Positions 27,040 through 36,158 of a stretch of DNA of 64,000 nt are shown piece by piece (position 1 is the first letter of the stretch; every line of letters starts with the position of its first letter). The notes below the pieces were generated by a model. It saw only the letters and a program-made list of their open reading frames with translations. It was not told where the DNA came from and did no database searches. The position numbers and the translations under genes are program-made. The DNA is from Streptomyces sp. RKAG290 (lineage in GTDB: Bacteria; Actinomycetota; Actinomycetes; Streptomycetales; Streptomycetaceae): the NCBI RefSeq assembly GCF_023701695.1, contig NZ_JAJOZC010000001.1, positions 2,046,001-2,110,000 of the forward strand. Direction: 5' to 3'.

Positions 27040-27234
27040 ATGCGATACCTGACCACCGCCGAGGTAGCCGAGCGCTACCGCACCGCCGAGAGCACCGTCC
27101 GCTACTGGCGCCAGCTCAAGAAGGGGCCGCGCGGCATCAGGGTCGGCAAGCGGGTGCTCTACCCCGAGGCCGAACTGCTGCGCTACGAGCGCGCGCTTAT
27201 CGACGGCGGAGACGAGTGGGGCCTGGCCTCATGA
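27040..27234 (+). CDS. Excisionase-like helix-turn-helix protein
   Basis: A 64-residue MerR-like/Xis winged-helix protein: MRYLTTAEVAERYRTAESTV, then RYWRQLKKGPRGIRVGKRVL and a final helix YPEAELLRYERAL. This is the standard helix_turn_helix-17 fold used as recombination directionality factor in actinomycete elements, bending DNA at att sites for excision. ATG 27040 directly begins the conserved MRYLTTAEVA. A strong hairpin follows 28 bases after the stop. It is separated from the next gene by a second hairpin, so it is probably transcribed alone. Confidence 0.82.
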   Translation: MRYLTTAEVAERYRTAESTVRYWRQLKKGPRGIRVGKRVLYPEAELLRYERALIDGGDEWGLAS

Positions 27235-27261
27235 GCCGCCGGACCGCCCGGACACAGGAAC

Positions 27262-27289
27262 GGCCCTCGGCGCGCCTACGCCGAGGGCC
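27262..27289 (+). terminator. Terminator after excisionase-like gene
   Basis: GGCCCTCGGCG and CGCCGAGGGCC are perfect 11-bp arms around a six-base loop. Confidence 0.82.
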
Positions 27290-27331
27290 GGAGATCCCCT
27301 TGCACCTCGCCCATCCCTGAACGAACTGGTC

Positions 27332-27360
27332 GGGGGCGAGACCTTGCCCGTCTCGCCCCC
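27332..27360 (+). promoter_or_regulatory. Leader hairpin before the DUF3631 gene
   Basis: GGGGGCGAGA and TCTCGCCCCC are perfect 10-bp arms around nine bases. It ends 17 bases before the ATG and just before the GAGAGGAA ribosome site, so it may act as an attenuator or second terminator. Confidence 0.5.
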
Positions 27361-27377
27361 ACCTGAGAGGAACATCT

Positions 27378-28817
27378 ATGAAGGACCCTACGTCCCCCGC
27401 CACCTCGAAGGCATCCGGTGTTGCCTGGCCACCGATCGCGGTCCCGGGCCAGGGTCTGCCTCGCGACCGAGAAGCACGCCCCGCCATCGGAGGCCCGCCC
27501 GCCGATGCTCCGAGCCGGAGCTCACGCGACTCGCGACCTGCCGAAACTAGTGCCCCGACAACAGCGTCGGACAGCGCAGGCGTTCCTGCTCCAGGCGGAC
27601 CAGAGTCCCAAGATAGCGGCGGGCCGGCAGGCGAAGGCAGCGCGCTGCTGGACGACCTCCGTACCGCGATCGGGCGGTACGTGGTGCTGCCGAGCGACGA
27701 GGCCCTGACCGCGGTCACCCTCTGGGTCGCGGCCTCCCACATCCAGCCCGCCCTCCAGCACGCGCCACGGCTTGCCGTGGTGGGACCGACCAAGGGGTGC
27801 GGCAAGTCCCGTCTCCTGGACGTTCTCTACGAGACCGTCCACCAGCCGATGATGACGGTGAACACCTCCCCCGCGGTCGTCTTCCGCGTCATCGGCAAGA
27901 ACCCGCCGACGCTGCTGGTGGACGAGGCCGACACCATTTTCGGCCCCAAGGCGGGCGACAAAGAGGACCTGCGCGGCCTGCTGAACGCCGGGCATCAGCG
28001 CAACCGGCCGGCCTGGCGGATCTCCGGGCCGGAGCACAAGCCGACCGCGTTCCCCACCTTCGCGATGGCAGCTCTGGCCGGTATCGGCGACCTGCCGGAC
28101 ACGATCATGGACCGCGCGATCGTCATCCGCATGCAGAAGCGCAAGCCGGGCGAGCGGATCACCCCGTTCCGCTCGCGGTACTCCGTGCCGGAACTGCACG
28201 CGCTTCGCGACCGGCTGGCCGACTGGCTGGTCCCGCAGCGCGGCACCGTCGCGGGCGCGGTGCCGAAGATGCCCGTCGAGGACCGCGCCGCCGACACATG
28301 GGAGCCGCTCGTCATCGTCGCCGACCTCGCCGGCGGGCACTGGCCCGCGCGGGCACGTGCCGCTTGCCTCGCGATGACGCGCAACGAGGTGGTCCAGGAC
28401 GAGCAGACGACGCTGAAGACGCGGCTGCTGCGTGACATCCGCCGCATCTTCGACCAAGAGGCCGGCAAGGAGGCCATGCGCAGCCAGGACCTGCTCGCGG
28501 TCCTCATCCAGGACGCCGAGGCCCCGTGGGCGGAGTACGGCACGAAGGGGCTGAACGCCTACCACCTGGCGAATCTGCTGCGCGACTTCGGTATCAGCCC
28601 GGCCAACTACCGATTCGAGAACGGCAGGCAGGCCAAGGCGTACGCCCGCAACCAGTTCGTGGACGCATGGGCCCGCTACTGCCCCGACCCCGCCCTGTCG
28701 GCACCCACCGCCGAGGTCCCGGCACATCCGACCCGGGGCAGGCCGCCCGCCCCTCCGTCCGGGACGCTGCCCACCGGCCCGCCGGGAGGGCCCGCAGGCC
28801 CCAGGCCCACTCGCTGA
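27378..28817 (+). CDS. DUF3631 P-loop ATPase (replication/primase-helicase-like)
   Basis: A 479-residue protein. Residues 1-95 are low-complexity Pro/Ser/Ala. The ATPase core follows with Walker A VVGPTKGCGKSRLL, Walker B TLLVDEADTIFGPKAGDKED, a sensor-like stretch FAMAALAGIGDLPDTIMDRA and an Arg finger region RAIVIRMQKRKPGER. The C-terminal ~120 residues (DLLAVLIQDAEAPWAEYGTK, GLNAYHLANLLRDFGISPAN) are the DUF3631 domain, found beside or fused to primase-polymerases in actinomycete plasmids and AICEs. It probably supports replication or processing of the excised circle. ATG 27378 has GAGAGGAA ahead of it. A Pro/Gly-rich tail ends the protein. Confidence 0.82.
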   Translation: MKDPTSPATSKASGVAWPPIAVPGQGLPRDREARPAIGGPPADAPSRSSRDSRPAETSAPTTASDSAGVPAPGGPESQDSGGPAGEGSALLDDLRTAIGRYVVLPSDEALTAVTLWVAASHIQPALQHAPRLAVVGPTKGCGKSRLLDVLYETVHQPMMTVNTSPAVVFRVIGKNPPTLLVDEADTIFGPKAGDKEDLRGLLNAGHQRNRPAWRISGPEHKPTAFPTFAMAALAGIGDLPDTIMDRAIVIRMQKRKPGERITPFRSRYSVPELHALRDRLADWLVPQRGTVAGAVPKMPVEDRAADTWEPLVIVADLAGGHWPARARAACLAMTRNEVVQDEQTTLKTRLLRDIRRIFDQEAGKEAMRSQDLLAVLIQDAEAPWAEYGTKGLNAYHLANLLRDFGISPANYRFENGRQAKAYARNQFVDAWARYCPDPALSAPTAEVPAHPTRGRPPAPPSGTLPTGPPGGPAGPRPTR

Positions 28818-28842
28818 CACCAGGTCCGCATCAATCCGTCGC

Positions 28843-28876
28843 ATCCGTCCCCGCGCAGGTCAGCGCGGGGACGGAT
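28843..28876 (+). terminator. Terminator after DUF3631 gene
   Basis: ATCCGTCCCCGCGC and GCGCGGGGACGGAT form a perfect 14-bp stem with a six-base loop. Confidence 0.85.
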
Positions 28877-28997
28877 CTCCTCGGCGTTACGGATCACTCC
28901 GTACCTGCCTCCGTCTCCGTACCTGTGCTGACCAGCCACGCGACGGATGCGACGGATGCGACGACGGGCCACCCCACACGACTGACGGAGCACCACC

Positions 28998-29701
28998 ATG
29001 CCCGAATCGAACGCCGACGACCCCGCCTCCCGCCGACGCAGGAAGTTGTTCAGGCTCACCCGACGACCAGCAGCAAGCTGGAGCGAACGAGCCTCTAACG
29101 AGGCTTCGTCCGCGCTTGCCCCCGCCCAGGGGTGGCGGAGGACAAGGCCGAGCGCCAGGGGGCGCCCGAGCCGAAGGAGGGGGCGGCCGAGGACTCTGGC
29201 CGGCCCGCAGCCGACTCCGCTCCTCCCCGTACGCCTACCGATGCCCAACCACTCGTCGAGCAGCCCTCCTGGCGGGATCTCGACGCCCCCGCCCTGCCCG
29301 CGCAGATGAACCGCAAGCGCACCGTGGAGAAGCGCGACCAGGAGAAGAACATTCGCTTCACGCGCACTGCGGTCCAGGTGATCAGCGCCGCCGCTCAGCA
29401 GCGCGGTCAGAGGTTCGCCGGATTCGTCGGGGACGCTGCCCTGGCTGTTGCGCAGGGCAAGGCGGGGATGGTCGGCAGTCCGGAGGACGATCCTCTGCGC
29501 CCGCTAATCGAGGCCGTCGAGGTGCACACGGTCGCGCTGAACCGCATCGGCGGCAACCTCAACCAGATCACCGCAGCAATCAACCGGGGAACCGTGCCCG
29601 ATCGCGCCGAGGCGGTTCTGGACCGCGTCGAGCAAGCAGCACAGAACAGCTTCCACCTCATCGACCAGCTCCTGGCGAACGGCACGCCTCATGGTTCCTG
29701 A
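28998..29701 (+). CDS. MobC-like relaxosome accessory protein, possible frameshift
   Basis: The clear part runs from 29132 to 29701: an acidic linker, then NRKRTVEKRDQEKNIRFTRT, VQVISAAAQQRGQRFAGFVG, and the C-terminal MobC-like signature VALNRIGGNLNQITAAINRG. Such proteins help relaxases nick oriT. Two starts are possible. GTG 29132 gives 189 residues but has no good ribosome site. ATG 28998 has ACGGAG ahead of it, but its frame must shift at a G4 run (29129-29132); one added base joins the two into 234 residues. I favour the joined version. The last 11 bases overlap the relaxase start. Confidence 0.7.
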
Positions 29702-31391
29702 CGTCTCCACCGGCTCCGACAGCCGCGGACTGATCGCCTACCTCTTCGGCCCCGGCCGCCGCGACGAGCACACCAACCCCCACATCGTCGCCGCCTGGGA
29801 CATGGCCGGCGCTGCCGACCCCGGCCGCGACCCGGCAGCCACCTACTCCCAGCTCGCCAGGCGACTCGACCACCACGTCGACCTGCGCACCCGCGAGCTG
29901 GACGGCAAGAAGCCATCGCAGCACGTCTGGCACTGCCCGGTCCGCACCGCACCCGGCGACCGCTACCTCACCGACACCGAGTGGGCCGAGGTCGCCCGCC
30001 GCGTAGTGCACGCCACGGGCATCGCCCCCGAAGGCGACGAGAGGGCATGCCGATGGATCGCGGTACGCCACGCCGACGACCACATCCACATCATGGCCAC
30101 CACCGTCCGCGCCGACGGACGCCGCCCACGCACCCACCAGGACGGTCGACGGGCACAAGCGGAGTGCCGCAGGATCGAGACCGAGTTCGGCCTGCGCCGC
30201 CTGAAGTCCGGTGACCTCACAGCCCCCCGTACCCCCACCAGCGCCGAACGCGCCAAGGCCGAGCGCCAGGGCCAGACAATCACGGCACGAAAGTGGCTGC
30301 GCGAGCGGGCGTACGCGGTCGCCGCCGCCGTACACACCGAGGCCGACTACTTCACCGTGCTGCAATCCCTCGGCATCAAGGTCAAGACACGCCTCGGCCC
30401 CGAGAGCGGCGACGTGATCGGCTACAGCCTCGCCGCACCCGGCGTCACCAACGCAGCCGGCGAACCCGTTTGGTACGGCGGCTCGAAGCTCGCCCCCGAC
30501 CTCTCCATCAACCGTCTCCGCGAACGCCTCCCCGACCAGGAGATAGCCGACCGCCCCCGGTATGCGGCGGATCCTGCCGAGCCGTGGCAGCACGCCACCG
30601 CCGCCATGTTCGAGGCAGGGACCGCCCTCGACTCCGACGACGATGCCGCCGCCGCCCAAGGCCAGCTCGCCGCCTTCGGCGATGCCCTATACAACATCGC
30701 CAGCGCCACGCCCGGCCCGCACCGGGCAGAGCTGCGCGCAGCAGCCATGGCGTTCAACCGCGCCCGCCGATCGACCACCCTCGCGGACCACCAAGCAGCT
30801 CACGCCCTACGCCAAGCCGCCAAGGAACTCGCTTACGCCTCCAACGAGCCCGGAGGACTCGGCATCGCCCTACTCTTCGCCACCGTGCACCTGGCGCGCG
30901 CCGCCGCCAAATGGCACGAGCAGCGAGGCCACGAACAGCAGGCCGCAGCCGCCGACGAAGCCTTCCACCACCTCCAGGCGGGCTACGAGCAGGCCGCCGC
31001 GCCCGTCTTGGCGGACTTGGCCCGCCGCGCACCACGAGCCGCGACCGCCAGCCGCTACGAGCAGTACGTTCGTGCGACTCTCCCCGACCACGCCGACCGG
31101 ATCCTCGCCGACCCCACTTGGGCCGCTCTGACCACCACCCTCGCCCAAGCCGAGACCGCCGGCCACAATCCCCGACGTCTCCTGGCTGAGGTGGGTACCC
31201 AGCGGGAACTCGACAGCGCAAAGCACCCCGCCGAGGTCCTCAACTGGCGCATCTCCGCACAGCCGAACAAACGCGTTCAGGCAGCACGTAGGCGAAACAC
31301 CGTCAGCGGCCCATCTCCCATGTCCACTGCGCCACACCTTCCGGCCACACCAGTGGCCATGAGGCTCGGAGAGCGCAGTCGGCACCACTGA
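29691..31391 (+). CDS. Relaxase/mobilization nuclease
   Basis: A 566-residue relaxase that would nick the element at oriT and pilot the strand. The N-terminal nuclease domain contains GLIAYLFGPGRRDEHTNPHI, with a candidate catalytic Tyr in AYLFGPG, and the metal-binding histidine motif WIAVRHADDHIHIMATTVRA (residues ~120-140). A region of helices (residues ~190-300) and a long Ala/Arg-rich coiled region follow. This is the actinomycete MobA-like family that lacks a helicase domain. ATG 29691 overlaps the MobC-like gene. No type IV coupling ATPase or TraB pump is encoded nearby, so transfer would need a helper element. Confidence 0.86.
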   Translation: MVPDVSTGSDSRGLIAYLFGPGRRDEHTNPHIVAAWDMAGAADPGRDPAATYSQLARRLDHHVDLRTRELDGKKPSQHVWHCPVRTAPGDRYLTDTEWAEVARRVVHATGIAPEGDERACRWIAVRHADDHIHIMATTVRADGRRPRTHQDGRRAQAECRRIETEFGLRRLKSGDLTAPRTPTSAERAKAERQGQTITARKWLRERAYAVAAAVHTEADYFTVLQSLGIKVKTRLGPESGDVIGYSLAAPGVTNAAGEPVWYGGSKLAPDLSINRLRERLPDQEIADRPRYAADPAEPWQHATAAMFEAGTALDSDDDAAAAQGQLAAFGDALYNIASATPGPHRAELRAAAMAFNRARRSTTLADHQAAHALRQAAKELAYASNEPGGLGIALLFATVHLARAAAKWHEQRGHEQQAAAADEAFHHLQAGYEQAAAPVLADLARRAPRAATASRYEQYVRATLPDHADRILADPTWAALTTTLAQAETAGHNPRRLLAEVGTQRELDSAKHPAEVLNWRISAQPNKRVQAARRRNTVSGPSPMSTAPHLPATPVAMRLGERSRHH

Positions 31392-31422
31392 CGGCCTGGG
31401 CAGATGCTCTCCCCACGCCCTT

Positions 31423-32847
31423 TTAGGCGAAGTTCCACTCTTCGCTGGGCAGCGAGTGCCACAGGTCGAGCCAGTCATGGAGCAGGAAGAGCGGTCGGGT
31501 CAGGACGACGTCGCCGGCCCGCTGGGACCGGATCGCCAGGCCGAGGTCGGCGAAGACCGGATCGCCGGCGACGCTGTACGCCAGGCTGCCGGGCCGTGTG
31601 GTGCGGTGGACGAGCCACTCCTCCACGTGGGAAGGCACACAGCCGGTCAGCGGGGCTGCGTCCAGTCTCACCTGGGGGCCGGTGAGAGCGTCTGCGGCGA
31701 TGCACCCCAGGCGGTCGTCATGGAAGAGGGCTCTGATCCCGCTCTCAGTGAAGTCGGCGTAGTTGAGCTGCTGGTCTTCGCCGTGGTGGGAGTAGGACGA
31801 AACGGCTGGCCCTTCTCCGAGGGCACTGGTGATCTCCTCCAAGGTCATCCCGAAGTGCAGGGGGCCGACTCCTACGTACGGCGTGAACGTCCACTCGGCG
31901 CGCTCCTTTGCCCTGGCGATTCGCCATGGGCCGCAGTGCCCCACCTCGCTACCTGAGGCGGCCACGGGCGGCTCAGGTGCCGGCTCGTGCGGGGCGGCCG
32001 GTATGGGCGCGGTCCGGTCCTCACGCCGGTGGCCGAGTCGTTCCGGGGCTGCGGTGTCCTCGGGTTGCTCTTCCAGCCAGCGGATCGCCTGCTCCTGGTC
32101 TTGGCCGAACGGGTCCTCCGCCAACTCGCCTGCCCGGTCCAGGGCCGCGCGGCGCTCCTCCTCCGCAGTGACGAGACCGGTGACGTCCTCGCCCCAGGCA
32201 GCCAGCCGTTCCCGGGCGATCCACCGGTAGTACGAGTCCGCGCTCACGGCAAGGCCCTCGCGAACGGCGGGCGCATACAGGGGTACGGACGAGGCGAGGG
32301 CGGGGTCGGCCAGGAGCAGTGCGGTGGCCGCGAGCGCGGCCTCCTTCACCAGCGGATCGCCAGCGTCGCAGAAGTCCGCGATGCGGTCGTGGAGTAGCGG
32401 CCTGGCAGTTCGGGCGGCGGTCAGATTCTGCGCCGTGCCGCCACCGTCCTCAACGTCCAGGCGGGCGATGTCGGCGAACGCAGCCAGCCAGTTCAGCAGT
32501 TCGGCGCGAAGTGACCGGCGACCGGCCCTGCGCTCCCACCGGTCTTCGGCGAGGGTGCGCGGATCGTCGAGAAGACAGGCCAGGACCAAGGCTGCCGGAG
32601 CGGTCGCCGGAAACACCTGCTCCTGATTGAGGAGCAGCCGATATAGGTCGTCCACCGCCCGTACTCGGCGGGCCGGGTCGGCTGCGAGCACAGCGCCGAG
32701 GATGCCCGCCGTGTCAGGCACACCGTGACGGCCCGTACAGACGTGCGGCAGCTCTTCCCAGGCGGTGCCGGCGAGCTCTGCCTGTGCTCTGGGCGGCAGG
32801 GAGCCGGCGGGAGCACCAGAAAGGTCCGGGGTTGATTCGTTGATCAC
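31423..32847 (-). CDS. Hypothetical protein, helical N-terminus and separate C-terminal domain
   Basis: A 474-residue protein with GTG start at 32847. Residues ~20-230 are HEAT-like helices ([40 protein letters not shown]). An acidic/Pro linker covers ~260-320. A globular domain follows ([40 protein letters not shown]) and ends with aromatic-rich [17 protein letters not shown] do not know its function. The helical front half plus small C-terminal domain is reminiscent of immunity-type proteins of polymorphic toxin systems, which is only an impression. It converges on the relaxase gene and heads away from the HAD operon. Confidence 0.6.
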   Translation of the reverse strand: MINESTPDLSGAPAGSLPPRAQAELAGTAWEELPHVCTGRHGVPDTAGILGAVLAADPARRVRAVDDLYRLLLNQEQVFPATAPAALVLACLLDDPRTLAEDRWERRAGRRSLRAELLNWLAAFADIARLDVEDGGGTAQNLTAARTARPLLHDRIADFCDAGDPLVKEAALAATALLLADPALASSVPLYAPAVREGLAVSADSYYRWIARERLAAWGEDVTGLVTAEEERRAALDRAGELAEDPFGQDQEQAIRWLEEQPEDTAAPERLGHRREDRTAPIPAAPHEPAPEPPVAASGSEVGHCGPWRIARAKERAEWTFTPYVGVGPLHFGMTLEEITSALGEGPAVSSYSHHGEDQQLNYADFTESGIRALFHDDRLGCIAADALTGPQVRLDAAPLTGCVPSHVEEWLVHRTTRPGSLAYSVAGDPVFADLGLAIRSQRAGDVVLTRPLFLLHDWLDLWHSLPSEEWNFA

Positions 32848-32970
32848 GGCCGCAGTGTTTCAGCCGACTCCGACATCAGGGGTGCCGATACGTGCTACAG
32901 ACCGCAGACGGCTCACGCACGAGCAATACCCTGATGCCCTCGCTGCTCGTGGCCGCGACGGCATCAGTCG

Positions 32971-33515
32971 TCAGACGGCGCGGGCTGTGGGTAGCTGCGA
33001 GACCCATGTCGTGAGCTCGGTCAGGTGCTCGGGCTGCAGCCCGAAATGTGGGTCGGGCTGAACGAGAAGGGTCGGCGTTCCCCTGGCAGTGCGCTCCGCC
33101 GCCCAGGCGTGGTCGAGGCCGGTGAAGTCGTCGTCGATCCAGACGGCCGGGGCGTCTGCCAGCCAGATGTCAACGTGGTCGCGTTTCCAGAGGTAGCCGT
33201 CGGGGTGGCTGGTGGTGATCTGGGGGCGAGGCAGGTCGAGGTAAGGGAAGTCGGGCAGCCCCAGGAGAGGGCCGATGATCGTGGTGGCGTCCCTGCGCCA
33301 GCTCGTGCACCACACGGGGTGACGAGTCCGCTGGTCAGGAGGTCGGTGAGCATGCCGCCCTGGCTCGGGTCGAGCCAGATGGGCACGGGGTCGTCGGGGT
33401 GCCGACCGGTGGGCAGGACGGTGTGGCGGACGTGGGTGGGCGGGGTGCTGCCGTCGGCGGCCGGGAACGGGATGAGGACGCCGTCGATGTCCAGGAGTAG
33501 GTAGGGCAGGGGCAT
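32971..33515 (-). CDS. HAD-superfamily protein (HAD_SAK-like), apparent frameshift
   Basis: ATG 33515 has GGAGG nine bases ahead, just inside the end of the methyltransferase operon. The N-terminus [16 protein letters not shown] carries the HAD nucleophile motif DxDG. The frame breaks at a G4 run on the plus strand (33316-33319). One restored base continues as [20 protein letters not shown], then [20 protein letters not shown] (the distal acidic DDD motif) to the stop at 32971, 181 residues in all. It resembles the HAD domain of Swiss-Army-Knife RNA-repair proteins, so a phosphatase acting on nucleic-acid ends is possible. It is the third gene of the 35135-32971 operon. Confidence 0.7.
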
Positions 33516-33530
33516 CGTTGCCTCCATCGG

Positions 33531-34223
33531 TCAGCGTTTGCGGGCGGTGATCAGGAGCGTGGTGGGCCACGGGTCGCGGCGCGGGTGCCGCAGCTCCAGC
33601 GCCGATGTGATGCGCAGGCCGGTCCGGGAGAGGTGGGCGTCCCAGCGGCGGGCGTCGAACTCCCATCGGGCGAGGGGCAGTCGGGTGCGGTCGGGCATGG
33701 TGACGTAGTCCTCGCGCGGACGGTCGTCCGTGGATGGATGTCTTCCGGCCCGTGCCGGGTGAGGGACGGAGAAGGCCAGCACACCGCCAGGTTTCAGGCG
33801 TCGGGAAACGGCGGTGAGGAGGAGTTCGGGGGCAACGAGGCCGACGGCGCCGAAGACGGAGTAGATCGCGTCGAAGGTATGGCCGGTGGCCTGCAGGTGG
33901 TGCAGTGCGTGGCCGGCGGCGAAGGTGGCGCCGTCGATGTGGCCGTAGTGGGAGCGGGACCGGCGTACCTGGAGGCCGACCAGGTCCACGCCGGTGACGC
34001 GGGCCTGGTGGTGCTTTGCGAGGTGGGCCACGTTGTGGCCGGGGCCGCAGCCCAGCTCCAGGACACGTTTGCCACACAGGTCCCGTCCCAGGATCTCGGC
34101 GCCGGGACCGATGCCGGCGTGGGTGCTCCATTCCATCCGGGCCGGTGCGGTGAGGGCGTGCGCGGGGGCAGCGGCTGTGCGCTGGGCTGCGTGGGCGTAC
34201 CAGGGGGAGATCCGGGCGAGCAC
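33531..34223 (-). CDS. Class I SAM-dependent methyltransferase (element cargo)
   Basis: A 230-residue methyltransferase. Motif I is KRVLELGCGPGHNVAHLAKH, followed by VTGVDLVGLQVRRSRSHYG, the acidic motif FDAIYSVFGAVGLVAPELLL and LKPGGVLAFSVPHPAR. This is the methyltransf_25/11 type. GTG 34223 directly follows the TAG of the phosphotransferase gene, so translation is coupled. The target is unknown; the neighbours (phosphotransferase-like and HAD proteins) suggest a shared small-molecule or nucleic-acid substrate. The stop is 16 bases before the HAD start. Confidence 0.8.
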   Translation of the reverse strand: MLARISPWYAHAAQRTAAAPAHALTAPARMEWSTHAGIGPGAEILGRDLCGKRVLELGCGPGHNVAHLAKHHQARVTGVDLVGLQVRRSRSHYGHIDGATFAAGHALHHLQATGHTFDAIYSVFGAVGLVAPELLLTAVSRRLKPGGVLAFSVPHPARAGRHPSTDDRPREDYVTMPDRTRLPLARWEFDARRWDAHLSRTGLRITSALELRHPRRDPWPTTLLITARKR

Positions 34224-35135
34224 CTAGACCTCCAGGAGGTGGACCACGTCGTTGAGGTGGCGGCGGACGACGGGGATGTACGCGGGGTCCTTGGCCGGGT
34301 CGTCGATCCAGCGGATGGCCTGCTCCATGAACCACTCCACGGCCCACATGCGATGCCAGCCCAGGGCCCATGCCTCGGCGCTCAGGCCGCCCCGGGTGGC
34401 GAGGGCGTCTTCATGACCGCCTGCGGTGACGTACTGCTCCAGGAACACCCGCATTCGGAAGGGGCTCGGCACGTCGGTGGTGCCGTGGTAGGAGGCGAGG
34501 TCGATCAGGCCGGGTCCGGTGAAGGCGCGGGCGAAGTCGAGGAGGTGCCAGCCGTTCTCCCCGATGTGGACGCTCGTGGGGTGGAACTCGGAGTGGACCC
34601 ATCCGAACGGGTCGAGCGTCGTACCTTCGACGCGGGCCTCAGCTGCGGCGGAGATCTTCCCCAGGGCGATCTCGACGTCGTCGCAGTCCGTCCATCGGTC
34701 GGCTTTCCGCAGCCGTTGGAGGTGGTTGAGGGCTCGACCGGGCAGGGCTGCGAGGCCCGCCCTGTCGAGGAGGGGTAGACCGCCTGCCGGGCGGGCGGCA
34801 TGGAGCATCACGGCGGCGGCGACACCGTCGAGGTCGTCGGCGTCCCGTACGGGGGTGCCAAGATCGTCCATGAGCATCCCGAGCCAATTGTCCTGCATCG
34901 CGGTGGCGTGGAGCGCGGGGACCGGGAGCCCGCGCTGGTATGCCATCCGCAGGGCCTGGGCCTCGCGGTCGAAGGGCTCCTTGGCGTACTTGAAAACGGC
35001 CGTGGTGCCGTCGGGGAAGGTGACGCGTTCGACGCCGGACATGCCCCAGACGCGAATCTCGGCACGTTCGGGGAGGGGCTTGCCGACGAGGGCGCACAAG
35101 TCGTCCAGCAGGGTGGCGGACAGGCTCTGGTCCAT
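34224..35135 (-). CDS. Aminoglycoside-phosphotransferase-like protein with altered catalytic loop
   Basis: A 303-residue kinase-like protein, first gene of a three-gene operon. The N-lobe has VERVTFPDGTTAVFKYAKEP with a candidate ATP-anchoring Lys, and REAQALRMAYQRGLPVP. The catalytic loop reads GWVHSEFHPTSVHI. The family usually has His-x-Asp with Asn five residues after the Asp, but here Glu and Ser stand at those places. LLDFARAFTGPGLIDLASYH supplies the metal-binding Asp region. Altered residues may mean changed chemistry, such as a different phosphoryl acceptor, or loss of activity. ATG 35135 is a sound start. Resistance to an aminoglycoside should not be assumed. Confidence 0.72.
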   Translation of the reverse strand: MDQSLSATLLDDLCALVGKPLPERAEIRVWGMSGVERVTFPDGTTAVFKYAKEPFDREAQALRMAYQRGLPVPALHATAMQDNWLGMLMDDLGTPVRDADDLDGVAAAVMLHAARPAGGLPLLDRAGLAALPGRALNHLQRLRKADRWTDCDDVEIALGKISAAAEARVEGTTLDPFGWVHSEFHPTSVHIGENGWHLLDFARAFTGPGLIDLASYHGTTDVPSPFRMRVFLEQYVTAGGHEDALATRGGLSAEAWALGWHRMWAVEWFMEQAIRWIDDPAKDPAYIPVVRRHLNDVVHLLEV

Positions 35136-35214
35136 GGGGGTCTCCAGGGGACTGGTGGGCTCCGGGGCGGGCGCGCGCGAGCTGGCCCGCCCCGGAGCCG
35201 TACTGGGGGCGGGG

Positions 35215-35964
35215 TTACTCGGCTGCGGTCACGCGGTGGGCGTAGACCTGCTCGATCCAGCCCGCCTTGAACGCGGCGAGGTCGTCGCGGAAGTTCGCCA
35301 TCGAGGCACCGTAGGGTGCGACCACGCCGCCGGACTGGTCCGGCACGGACTGGCAGCCGTGCACGAGCCGTCCGCCGAGCGCCGCGTGGGCCTTGATGGA
35401 CTCGATCCGGCGGTGCTCGTTGAACCAGCCGCCGTGGTAGACCTCGTCGAGCATCCCGCCCGTCGCGTCGTCCAGGTCGAAGACGACGGAAGTAGCGGCG
35501 GGAAAGAACCAGCACGGGCCGACGTTGGAGATGTGCCCGTCCAGCTCCACCTTGTTGAGCGCCATCAGCGTGGCCGCCTCGCGAAGCATCCGCAGGTGCT
35601 CGGCGGTGACCTGCGGGAGGCCGAGGCCGGCCAAGTGCTCCTCGCGGAAGAGGTACGAGTACACCCCGTACGCCGTCGCCAGCACGCGGGCCGCGTCGGA
35701 GGTGGACTCGCCGTGGTTCTTGATGAAGTCGAGCGCAAGCTGCTCGACCGCGCTCCCGGTCGTCTCGTCCACGTCGAGAAGCTGGGCCTTCACCAACTCC
35801 CAGTCGGCGACGAGCCAGGTGCTGGACTCGAAGCGGAAGAAGTACTCGGCCGAGTCGATGGTGATGCGCCGGCCGTCCACCTGGATGCCGGGCAGGCGGT
35901 TCCAGCGCGGGTCGAAGGCGTCGGGCAGCTCGACCGTGATGGTCGCGGTGTCGATGGTGGTCAC
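35215..35964 (-). CDS. Hypothetical protein of the element cargo
   Basis: A 249-residue protein of unknown function. GTG 35964 has GGAG five bases upstream, and MTTIDTATITVELPDAFDPR opens a typical soluble domain. Further landmarks are RITIDSAEYFFRFESSTWLV, GPCWFFPAATSVVFDLDDAT and a C-terminal ASMANFRDDLAAFKAGWIEQ. No transmembrane segment or known motif is visible. It lies upstream of the phosphotransferase operon on the same strand (79 bases between them). It is divergent from the XRE-TPR regulator, which is the likely controller of both sides. Confidence 0.6.
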   Translation of the reverse strand: MTTIDTATITVELPDAFDPRWNRLPGIQVDGRRITIDSAEYFFRFESSTWLVADWELVKAQLLDVDETTGSAVEQLALDFIKNHGESTSDAARVLATAYGVYSYLFREEHLAGLGLPQVTAEHLRMLREAATLMALNKVELDGHISNVGPCWFFPAATSVVFDLDDATGGMLDEVYHGGWFNEHRRIESIKAHAALGGRLVHGCQSVPDQSGGVVAPYGASMANFRDDLAAFKAGWIEQVYAHRVTAAE

Positions 35965-36158
35965 CGTGTCTCCGTCTCTGATCGTCCGGGCCGGGGCATA
36001 GGAATGCCCGAGCCCGGTGGGGCGTACGGAACTTGGGGGCCGCCCGGCCCGAGAGTGGGGCGGCTGTCGATAAGTGAACCGCCCGCTACGCAGAGTGGGT
36101 ACGGTGTGAGCGAGGCCATGCGGTATACACGGTTTACGGACCCGGAGCGGAGGCGACC

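Noticed and set aside
28526..29098. Long plus-strand ORF over the DUF3631 3' end
   Set aside because: Arg/Pro-rich shadow frame with no motif. The hairpin at 28843-28876 and the mobC start lie inside it.
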